Assembly: GCA_007127255.1 (NCBI GenBank)
Contig: SKZS01000198.1
Span: 1-9,613 of the forward strand
Length of the DNA: 9,613 nucleotides
DNA from: Syntrophomonadaceae bacterium
Lineage (GTDB): Bacteria > Bacillota > Dethiobacteria > DTU022
Reading direction: 5' to 3'
The notes under the pieces were generated by a model that worked only from the letters and a program-made list of their open reading frames with translations, did no database searches and had not been told where the DNA came from. The position numbers and the translations under genes were made by a program. The stretch's first letter is position 1. Each line of letters starts with the position of its first letter. Of the stretch, positions 1-5,507 are shown in pieces.

Positions 1-72
1 CTTCCGGGTCCGGTTCTACTTCCGGGTCCGGTTCTACTTCCGGGTCCGGTTCTACTTCCGGATCGGGTTCTA
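1..72 (-). repeat. 18-bp tandem repeat encoding PEVEPD units
   Basis: Four head-to-tail 18-bp units occupy 1-18, 19-36, 37-54 and 55-72. The first three are identical (plus-strand CTTCCGGGTCCGGTTCTA) and the fourth differs at two bases. The unit length is a multiple of three, so each copy adds the residues PEVEPD in the frame of the LCP gene without disturbing it. Further degenerate Pro/Glu codons follow to about 118. The array continues past the left edge, so copy number is unknown. Confidence 0.95.
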
Positions 73-1138
73 AATCAGGTATTGGTTCAGGTTCAGGATC
101 CTCCGGTTCAGGAGTTATCGGACCGGGAAGCGTTAGCTGGGAACGCCTTTCGACAGTAATTCCAAACACAGCTTCGATAATTTCTACCCGCTCCTGCTCA
201 TCAATTACCAGGTACCAGATATTCTGCCCATTCCTCTCTGACAGCTGACCGCGTCCGCCAAATACAAAGGATTCAATTTCCGAAGGGTTAACCCGCAAGC
301 CCAGCATGCCAATTAAACCCATTTGAGGCAAATTCAATTCGGTTTCAACATTATTTGCAACAGCGCTGTAAAGGCGGGGAATTTTGATTATTCCTTCGAA
401 CCCCCTGAGTTGATCAAAGAGGGCGATCATGATCTGCTGCTGCCGCTCTGTCCTGCCCCTTTCGCCACCCTGGTAACCGGCACGGTTACGGACATAATGC
501 ATAAATTTTTCACCATCTAACAGCTGGTGACCTTCCTCAACCAGGAGTCTTCCACGACCAAAACTGGATCGCACATCAAACTCAACATCGTAATAAATAC
601 CGCCGATGCTGTCAACAATATCTGCAGCACCACCCATATCAATACTGATAAAACCATGCAGGGGCACGCCGCCCAAAAAATTACGAATAGTGAGCAGGGT
701 TGTCTTGAGACCACTTTTATGCGGGTCTTCTCCTTCAGCTGCGCGGTAATAGCCATACATATAGGAATGATTTATCTTGTCATATATATCTGTTCCATAT
801 ATCTGGACATAACTATCACGGGGAATATTAACCAGCTTGACTTCAGCTTCACGCAGATTGATAGCGGCAATCATAATCGTATCGGGGCGATAAATACCGT
901 CTTTTTCATCCCGAGAGCCAGGACGATCAAAACCAAGCAAAACAATATTTACGGTTTCTCCTTCAGGAACAGGCCCTATCTGCTCTTTCGACACTGAAGC
1001 TGTCACTTCGCCGGATGCAGCAAACAATAGTTCAGGATAGTAAGTGAAAAATACTCCGGCTGTTACTAATATTAATATTACTGCTGCGAACAGTTTAAGG
1101 GTAAAGTAACTGCGTTTTCTTTTTTTCACCCTGCTCAT
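1..1138 (-). CDS. LytR-CpsA-Psr (LCP) family wall-polymer ligase, C-terminus cut off by window edge
   Basis: Membrane-anchored LCP proteins transfer teichoic-acid-like or capsular polymers from a polyprenyl carrier to peptidoglycan outside the cell. Reading from 1138, 379 residues are visible. There is a basic N-terminus (SRVKKRKR), one membrane helix at about 13-33, then the LCP domain at about 62-250. Family motifs are LLGFDR (67-72), YRPDTIMI (83-90), IPRDSYV (105-111), KINHSY (121-126), the DSIGG stretch (176-180), VRNR (216-219) and GRTERQQQ (228-235); their Arg and Asp residues are those expected to bind pyrophosphate and metal. After about residue 340 the chain becomes an acidic Pro/Glu/Asp tail with PEVEPD repeats that leave the window, so the stop is not seen. 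The start at 1138 is preferred because AAAGGCGGG lies 7 bases upstream; an in-frame ATG at 1144 would be only 1 base from it. The LCP assignment is firm, the polymer substrate unknown. Confidence 0.93.
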   Translation of the reverse strand, partial: MSRVKKRKRSYFTLKLFAAVILILVTAGVFFTYYPELLFAASGEVTASVSKEQIGPVPEGETVNIVLLGFDRPGSRDEKDGIYRPDTIMIAAINLREAEVKLVNIPRDSYVQIYGTDIYDKINHSYMYGYYRAAEGEDPHKSGLKTTLLTIRNFLGGVPLHGFISIDMGGAADIVDSIGGIYYDVEFDVRSSFGRGRLLVEEGHQLLDGEKFMHYVRNRAGYQGGERGRTERQQQIMIALFDQLRGFEGIIKIPRLYSAVANNVETELNLPQMGLIGMLGLRVNPSEIESFVFGGRGQLSERNGQNIWYLVIDEQERVEIIEAVFGITVERRSQLTLPGPITPEPEDPEPEPIPDLEPDPEVEPDPEVEPDPEVEPDPE

Positions 1139-1162
1139 TTTCATTCCCGCCTTTAGGTTTCT

Positions 1163-1190
1163 TAAATAAACTACTTTCAGCAACTGTCAA
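1163..1190 (-). promoter_or_regulatory. possible promoter of the LCP gene
   Basis: A perfect TTGACA lies at 1190-1185 on the minus strand, in the 60-base gap between the glycosylase stop and the LCP start. A 16-base spacer leads to TATTTA (1168-1163), which matches only three of six consensus -10 positions. It would start transcription about 20-25 bases before the start codon. The -35 is convincing and the -10 is weak, and read-through from the upstream glycosylase gene is equally possible, since no terminator is visible in the gap. Confidence 0.35.
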
Positions 1191-1198
1191 AAACGCCT

Positions 1199-1915
1199 CT
1201 AAAACTTTCCGGCCAAAATATTTTTCCTCAAACCGGGGTTAAATTTTTCTATGGCGTAGCGCAGCATGGTGCGCGGCATTTCTTGATAGTGCCTTTTTAT
1301 AAACTCATATTCTATGTCAAAATCACGGTTGCCAATCTCTCTTAGCATCCATCCGACTGCTTTATGGATCAAATCATGTTCGTGGTCAAGCATCATCTCA
1401 GCGAGCGTTAAAGTATCATTGTAATCATTGTTACGGATAAAATGCATGGTAGTGATCACGGCAATCCGTTCCTGCCAAAGTTTCCCTGAACCAGCCATCC
1501 TGTAAAGCAGGCTTCGCTCTTTTTCGAAAAGATACGGCCCCAGTATTTTATATGCTGATGAATCAACCAGGTCCCAGTTATTGATCGATGAAAGGTTATT
1601 CAAATAAATACTGACTATTTTTTCACGTTCGGCCTCCGATCTTGCTTTTTCATATTTTAGAACAAGAATAAAAATAGCGGTTAGACGGCATTCGTGGACC
1701 GGGTCACGAATCAGCATGTCTAAATCATTTAATGAGACACTTTTACAGTATTTGCGGGCAACCTTACGCTGGTTGGGAACGGCAACCCCGATGAACTGGT
1801 CTCCTTCTCCATAACCACCCGGAAAAGCCTGAAAAAATTTAGGTAAAAAGGCTGCCTTCTCAGCATCAGCATATTTTTTTAAATCCTGCCTGATGGCATC
1901 CGGTTGGTTCATCAT
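1199..1915 (-). CDS. AlkD-like DNA alkylation repair glycosylase (HEAT-like repeat family)
   Basis: This 238-residue all-helical protein matches the DNA alkylation repair family (Pfam DNA_alkylation, AlkD type), whose characterised members excise N3- and N7-alkylated purines without flipping the base. Motifs in order are VPNQRKVAR (46-54), the NNWDLVD segment (112-118) carrying the Trp114/Asp118 pair that corresponds to the AlkD catalytic Trp/Asp, LWQER (146-150) with the conserved Arg, and KAVGWMLREIG (185-195) with the second DNA-contacting Trp189. Length is normal for the family. Two tandem ATGs begin the gene (1915 and 1912); AAGG in the preceding AGAAGGGAAGT suits either. It is preceded by an extended -10 promoter and followed by the LCP gene on the same strand. 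All expected key residues are present, so an active glycosylase is likely, but the exact lesion range is inferred. Confidence 0.9.
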   Translation of the reverse strand: MMNQPDAIRQDLKKYADAEKAAFLPKFFQAFPGGYGEGDQFIGVAVPNQRKVARKYCKSVSLNDLDMLIRDPVHECRLTAIFILVLKYEKARSEAEREKIVSIYLNNLSSINNWDLVDSSAYKILGPYLFEKERSLLYRMAGSGKLWQERIAVITTMHFIRNNDYNDTLTLAEMMLDHEHDLIHKAVGWMLREIGNRDFDIEYEFIKRHYQEMPRTMLRYAIEKFNPGLRKNILAGKF

Positions 1916-1942
1916 ACTTCCCTTCTTCTTTCAAACAGTTTA

Positions 1943-1951
1943 ATTATATCA
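1943..1951 (-). promoter_or_regulatory. extended -10 promoter of the glycosylase gene
   Basis: The minus strand reads TGATATAAT at 1951-1943, a perfect TATAAT with the TGn extension. It sits about 28 bases before the start codon at 1915. The region a -35 would occupy (about 1966-1971) reads TAACGG and is poor, which fits an extended -10 promoter that does not need one. Confidence 0.5.
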
Positions 1952-2045
1952 TTCCGCAAGGCATCCCGTTACTAGATTATTGTCGGGGTTATCAACCTTT
2001 TAATCGGCATACTCCAGTGTATCTTAGGAAACAACTGCCACCAAC

Positions 2046-2077
2046 CATCTAAGCATACTGTCAGGACTGCTATGATG
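2046..2077 (-). other. imperfect inverted repeat downstream of liaR
   Basis: CATCTAAGCA (2046-2055) and TGCTATGATG (2068-2077) pair over eight of ten positions around a 12-base loop, about 30 bases after the liaR stop. It could slow or end the lia transcript, but no run of U follows the hairpin on the minus strand, so it is not a classic intrinsic terminator. The rest of the 1916-2105 spacer holds only the glycosylase promoter. Confidence 0.25.
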
Positions 2078-2105
2078 AGAAAAGAAGAATCCTTAAAAGA
2101 TATAA

Positions 2106-2753
2106 TTAATCCGTTCCGTTTTCCACAAGCTTGTTTTGCAGGGCATAGATGGCAAGCTGGGTACGATCACGCAAATATAATTTTTCCAGCAGGTGGGTTA
2201 CATGTGTCTTAACTGTCCTTTCACTAATAAAAAGCTGCTCCCCTATTTCCCTGTTGCCAAGGCCACTGGCAATCAATCTAAGAACTTCCATTTCCCTCGG
2301 ACTGATCTGATCGGATCTGCTTTTTTCTTTTTTTCCACTGCTAACCTCTTGCATTATCCTTGCCGTGGCCAGGGGGTGAATAGTTGATTTTCCTTCTGCA
2401 GCATCTCGAATGGCAGTTGAAAGATCTTCAGCTGATACATCTTTGAGTAAATAAGAAAGAGCACCCGCCTTGACCGCCGGAAGCACCAGGTCATCTTCAG
2501 CCTTGCTGGTCAGAACTATAACTTTTGATTCAGGACTGGCTGACAGGCACAGTTTTGTTCCTTCCACGCCATCTGTTCCAGGCATAATCAGATCCATAAG
2601 TATAACAACAGGTTTAATTTTCCCGGCCAGTTCGGCTGCCGCTCTGCCATCCTCTGCTTCTCCGACAACTTTAATATCTTCTTCGGTTTCAAGGTAATAC
2701 TTCAAACCCTCGCGAACCATGCCATGATCATCAACCAGCAAAACAGAAATCAT
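2106..2753 (-). CDS. liaR: NarL/LuxR-family response regulator of the LiaFSR system
   Basis: A 215-residue cytoplasmic DNA-binding response regulator. The receiver domain (about 1-118) has the acidic pair Asp8/Asp9, the phosphoacceptor Asp54 in LMDLIMPG, Thr82 and the conserved Lys104 in YLLKD. A linker rich in Lys and Ser (about 136-149) leads to the LuxR-type helix-turn-helix (about 150-207), with SPREMEVLRL, the NREIGEQL segment, and SERTVKTHV in the recognition helix. Its ATG overlaps the liaS stop as ATGA, and the purine-rich GGGGGAGAAAG just upstream lies within the end of liaS. It is the last gene of the liaF-liaS-liaR set and should be phosphorylated by that kinase. In B. subtilis and other Bacillota, LiaR/VraR activates genes answering cell-wall antibiotics; the targets here are not visible. 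Assignment to Lia rather than another NarL pair rests on the adjacent liaF. Confidence 0.93.
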   Translation of the reverse strand: MISVLLVDDHGMVREGLKYYLETEEDIKVVGEAEDGRAAAELAGKIKPVVILMDLIMPGTDGVEGTKLCLSASPESKVIVLTSKAEDDLVLPAVKAGALSYLLKDVSAEDLSTAIRDAAEGKSTIHPLATARIMQEVSSGKKEKSRSDQISPREMEVLRLIASGLGNREIGEQLFISERTVKTHVTHLLEKLYLRDRTQLAIYALQNKLVENGTD

Positions 2754-3808
2754 CTTCTTTCTCCCCCTTCACATTTCAAAGGAATTAAAACTGTAATTGC
2801 TGTCCCCCGGCCGGGAGAGCTTTCGATGCTTAAACTGCCGCCAAGGCCCTCTGCCCTCTCGCGGATACCGGAAAGACCCACTGCTGTAGGTCGTGTTTTG
2901 CCCCGGGGGTCAAAACCGATACCATCATCGACAATTTTTAACCTAACCTGAGACTTTTCCAGGATAAGCAATACCTCAATATGTTCTGCGGAAGCATGCT
3001 TGCTGATATTATTCAAAGACTCCTGCGCAATACGGAAGAGGCTTTCCCCAACCATGGCTGCCGGGCGAACCGAGATATCAATACGATCAGTTAGAACAAG
3101 GTTTTCCCGTTCTGCCACATTACTTACATACTCTTTAAGGGCTGCTCCCAAACCCTCCTGCTCAAGGGTAATCGGCCTGATCTCTAAAATAAGTTCCCGG
3201 ATTTGTTTGTGCGCCTGGCCGGCCAATTCTTCAAGAGCACTTACTTCGGGCTGTAGTAAAGCAGCCTCGCCTCCTGCCTGCTCAAGGCGTCGCTTAACTG
3301 CCGCGGTGCGCATGGCCAAAACAAATAACTGCTGGTTTACGGTGTCATGCAGATCGCGGGCAAAGCGCATCCGTTCTTCCAGGGCAGCGCCCCGCCCTGC
3401 TTCTTCACCTAACAGCCTATTTTTTTCAGCCAGTTCCCCCAAAGAACCGACTGCTGTTTCAAGCTGAACAGCCATCTGGTTAAACTGCTCCTCCAGCCAG
3501 CCGACCTCATCATCAGGACCCGGTTCAAGCCTGGCCAGGTAATCACCACGAGCTATCCGGCCTGCCATCCGGCCGGCTTCCCACAATCTCAATTTGAAAG
3601 ACCGGGCAATCATTGAACCGACAACTGCACCAATCAAACCAATCAACAAACCGGCCCCGAGGCCTAAACTTAAAGCAGAATAACCGGATAAGTCGAAATA
3701 TAACCCAGCCAGATATGCTGTCAGGGCCGCAAGTGTACTTCCGACCCCGACAGCAAGAAATATTACAGCCAGGCGCCATTGTAGGCCAAAACTGCGCTCA
3801 TGGCTCAC
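2750..3808 (-). CDS. liaS: LiaS-type intramembrane-sensing histidine kinase
   Basis: A 352-residue sensor kinase. Two membrane helices (about 12-36 and 45-67) are joined by a loop of fewer than ten residues, too short for an extracellular sensor domain, as in LiaS/VraS kinases. A HAMP region (about 68-120) and coiled linker follow, then the HisKA_3 dimerisation domain with the phosphoacceptor His154 in RDLHDTVNQQ, and an HATPase_c domain with the N box (RIAQESLNNISKHA), the G1 box DDGIGFD (294-300) and the G2 region GLSGIRERAEGLGG (311-324). The start is GTG at 3808, overlapping the liaF stop as GTGA, with a purine-rich GGGGGGATC upstream; there is no nearby in-frame ATG. The stop overlaps the liaR start as ATGA. 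In this family LiaF holds the kinase inactive until the envelope is perturbed. All catalytic boxes are intact. Confidence 0.93.
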   Translation of the reverse strand: MSHERSFGLQWRLAVIFLAVGVGSTLAALTAYLAGLYFDLSGYSALSLGLGAGLLIGLIGAVVGSMIARSFKLRLWEAGRMAGRIARGDYLARLEPGPDDEVGWLEEQFNQMAVQLETAVGSLGELAEKNRLLGEEAGRGAALEERMRFARDLHDTVNQQLFVLAMRTAAVKRRLEQAGGEAALLQPEVSALEELAGQAHKQIRELILEIRPITLEQEGLGAALKEYVSNVAERENLVLTDRIDISVRPAAMVGESLFRIAQESLNNISKHASAEHIEVLLILEKSQVRLKIVDDGIGFDPRGKTRPTAVGLSGIRERAEGLGGSLSIESSPGRGTAITVLIPLKCEGGERR

Positions 3809-4578
3809 TGCGATCCCCCCGGAATAGCCGGCATATACTGCACATTTAAATCTCCAATGCCAAGCCTTGCTTCTATATGCAAAGTGGCTTCTGAACCCTC
3901 AGCTTCAACTACCCTGTTTAAAGCAAGACCCGAAAAACCGGAACGTGTTTCACCAAAAAGATCCAGCTCACCGATACCAACAGAGGTTTCAATTTCAAGA
4001 TTAACCCCATCGGGTACCCTTATCGTTGCTTCCCCGATCCCGACCTTTACAAATATTTTATGCGTCCCGGCTTTAATATTGGCCGTTGTCAGGTCGATGA
4101 CCACGTCACCGATACCATGGTAAAAATCATGATTTTTATCAAGAACCCAGGGAGCCCGACCATGGTAGAGGTCGCCTATGTGGCGCATTTGCGAACAAGA
4201 TTGCCGGCTTTTATCATCGGATCCGGGACCCATTCCACACCAGCTTAAAAAACCGGCCCTGTCGCCAAATAATATTGAGAGACCGATCGCAACCAGCAAA
4301 AGGGGCCAACCGTAACGGGCTATATCACTGCCGGTTAAAACGGTAATACCGGCATTGGAAAGAATTCCAAACAAACCGATTCCACCAACCCACATGCCGA
4401 GGGCCAGCGTAAACCAGGATATCAAACCAAAGCCAATGCTTTCCCAAAGTATGGCTATCCCCAGTAACAACAGGACAACTGGCCAGAATGATAACCCAAA
4501 GTCATAAACCCCTGTTACCTGCAGTAAAACCAGTAAACCAAGAACCAGTAATAACAAACCCCACAAACGCCGTTTCAT
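3805..4578 (-). CDS. liaF: LiaF-type membrane inhibitor of the LiaSR pathway
   Basis: A 257-residue membrane protein with four predicted helices (about 6-24, 30-48, 52-73 and 88-105), matching the LiaI/LiaF transmembrane region, then a soluble domain (about 145-250) resembling the LiaF C-terminal 'cell wall-active antibiotics response' domain. That domain is a beta-strand repeat in which GIG[D/E] recurs four times (155, 180, 201 and 240). The linker holds Cys114, Cys128, His133 and His139, whose role is unknown. The start at 4578 is chosen because AGAGG lies 8 bases upstream and the protein then opens MKRRLWGLLLL; the same frame is open to 4626 but that extension has no ribosome site and no membrane-protein character. 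The 3' end overlaps liaS by 4 bases. In B. subtilis LiaF represses LiaRS signalling; the same role here is inferred from gene order and domain content. Confidence 0.88.
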   Translation of the reverse strand: MKRRLWGLLLLVLGLLVLLQVTGVYDFGLSFWPVVLLLLGIAILWESIGFGLISWFTLALGMWVGGIGLFGILSNAGITVLTGSDIARYGWPLLLVAIGLSILFGDRAGFLSWCGMGPGSDDKSRQSCSQMRHIGDLYHGRAPWVLDKNHDFYHGIGDVVIDLTTANIKAGTHKIFVKVGIGEATIRVPDGVNLEIETSVGIGELDLFGETRSGFSGLALNRVVEAEGSEATLHIEARLGIGDLNVQYMPAIPGGSQ

Positions 4579-4659
4579 CTTCTTAACCTCTTTTCTGTTC
4601 AACTCGCAGTGAGCACCCGAAGCCACCGCTGTTGATAAAAGAATACCACTGCCCTCTCT

Positions 4660-4683
4660 TCAGCCATAGGATCTTCAGGCTGA
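4660..4683. promoter_or_regulatory. dyad-symmetric site between lepB and liaF
   Basis: TCAGCC (4660-4665) and GGCTGA (4678-4683) form a perfect 6-bp inverted repeat, and the 12-base centre is itself partly symmetric around GATC, so 18 of 24 positions match the reverse complement. It lies about 80 bases upstream of the liaF start. Symmetry and place suit an operator, possibly for LiaR autoregulation, but I cannot match it to a known LiaR box. It lacks the U-run needed to serve as a lepB terminator. Confidence 0.25.
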
Positions 4684-4740
4684 TCTTGATCTAGTTCTTA
4701 AGTATGATTTTAGCAAATGGGAGGGGTAATATAATTCAAA

Positions 4741-5331
4741 TCAATACGTATTGATTTTATTAAAAGGGAAGAAGCGCAGAATTACCCGGCCCTGTACATT
4801 TCTGACCGGCACCGGCCCTATATGCCTGCTGTCACTACTCCTGTTGCGGTTGTCCCCCAGGACATAGATATGACCTGCAGGGATTTCAACTGGCTCAAAA
4901 CCGTTGTTCATTCCGCCTCTAATGTATTTTTCGACCAGTTCTTCGCCGTTACGATGTATTTTTCCGTCCTTGAATTCAATTTTGTCTCCCGGCAAACCAA
5001 TGACCCGTTTAACCCAGAGATGCTCATCAGTCTCCCCGAATAAAATCGAGATTACCGGGCTTTCATTAAAACGATCCAATAAGGTCCTTTCCCGATCAAC
5101 CCTGCTGTCAATGATCACAATATCTCCATGGTCGGGAGCAGCCCCAATAATATAAGGTGTTAAAAATACCATGACCCGATTACCCTGCGGGTCAAAGGTT
5201 GGCTGCATGGAAACATCATTGATATCGTAAGTCTGGATAACCATGGTACTGATCAACAGGGTCAGCAGGACAACCAGGATGATCTGTTTAGCCCATGAGA
5301 ACACTGCTCCAGTTTTGCTCTTTTCGCTCAT
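4741..5331 (-). CDS. lepB: signal peptidase I (type I leader peptidase, S26 family)
   Basis: A 196-residue membrane serine protease that removes signal peptides from exported proteins on the outer face of the membrane. A short cytoplasmic N-terminus (SEKSKTG) is followed by a single membrane anchor at about 14-33, as in Gram-positive SipS-type enzymes. The catalytic Ser41 lies in VSMQPT (40-45), and the general-base Lys108 lies in the VKRVIGLPGD box (107-116). The GDNRNRSSDSRHIGPV segment (159-174) is the conserved C-terminal box. Ser/Lys dyad, length and topology all fit an active enzyme. GAGGAG lies 9 bases before the ATG, and an extended -10 promoter lies upstream. The lia genes follow 162 bases downstream on the same strand, so partial co-transcription is possible. 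Genomes of this kind often carry several paralogues, so this need not be the only signal peptidase. Confidence 0.95.
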   Translation of the reverse strand: MSEKSKTGAVFSWAKQIILVVLLTLLISTMVIQTYDINDVSMQPTFDPQGNRVMVFLTPYIIGAAPDHGDIVIIDSRVDRERTLLDRFNESPVISILFGETDEHLWVKRVIGLPGDKIEFKDGKIHRNGEELVEKYIRGGMNNGFEPVEIPAGHIYVLGDNRNRSSDSRHIGPVPVRNVQGRVILRFFPFNKINTY

Positions 5332-5369
5332 TTGAAATAACTCCTCACTAACTCTGAATAACTTATATG

Positions 5370-5378
5370 ATTATAACA
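5370..5378 (-). promoter_or_regulatory. extended -10 promoter of lepB
   Basis: The minus strand reads TGTTATAAT at 5378-5370, a perfect TATAAT with a TG extension, about 40 bases before the lepB ATG. A 17-base spacing would place the -35 at TAACAT (5398-5393), a poor match, as is usual for extended -10 promoters. It overlaps the likely promoter of the divergent acyl-CoA synthetase gene. Confidence 0.5.
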
Positions 5379-5388
5379 TCCCATCCTC

Positions 5389-5394
5389 TATAAT
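5389..5394 (+). promoter_or_regulatory. -10 element for the acyl-CoA synthetase gene
   Basis: A perfect TATAAT on the plus strand lies about 115 bases before the chosen start at 5508. The hexamer 17 bases upstream (TATGAT) is a weak -35 and falls on the lepB -10 box. No TG extension is present. This is the best candidate in the spacer but is not strong. Confidence 0.35.
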
Positions 5395-5495
5395 GTTAGA
5401 TCTTGTTCAGAGAGCAAACAAACTAATACCGATACAAGCTCATTTTTATGGTAAAATTACAGGTGTGTTTTATAAACCCGGAGTATTTACTTGCG

Positions 5496-5502
5496 AAGGA
5501 GG
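5496..5502 (+). promoter_or_regulatory. ribosome binding site that fixes the synthetase start
   Basis: AAGGAGG, a full anti-16S match, lies 5 bases before the ATG at 5508. The upstream in-frame ATG at 5448 has no comparable site, so the 20-residue extension from 5448 is not supported. Confidence 0.85.
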
Positions 5503-5507
5503 CTCTC

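Noticed and set aside
1..72. Short regular repeats suggesting a CRISPR array
   Set aside because: Units are 18 bp, directly abutting with no spacers, and stay in the reading frame of the LCP protein as PEVEPD.
527..997. Plus-strand open frame of 156 codons
   Set aside because: It lies wholly antisense to the LCP gene, has no ribosome site or recognisable domain, and the minus-strand reading gives a clear family match.
3000..3467. Plus-strand open frame of 155 codons
   Set aside because: It is antisense to the HisKA_3/ATPase part of liaS, and its Ser/Arg/Ala-rich translation is typical of a shadow frame.
4579..4626. N-terminal extension of LiaF by 16 residues
   Set aside because: It is polar, has no ribosome site, and AGAGG sits 8 bases before the internal ATG at 4578.
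4706..4717. 12-base match GATTTTAGCAAA shared with 8709-8720
   Set aside because: The copies lie in unrelated settings in AT-rich spacers, are not extended by flanking similarity, and could occur by chance.
4660..4740. Intrinsic terminator after lepB
   Set aside because: The only stem (6 bp, 12-base loop) lies about 60 bases past the stop and is followed by a purine-rich tract, not a U-run.
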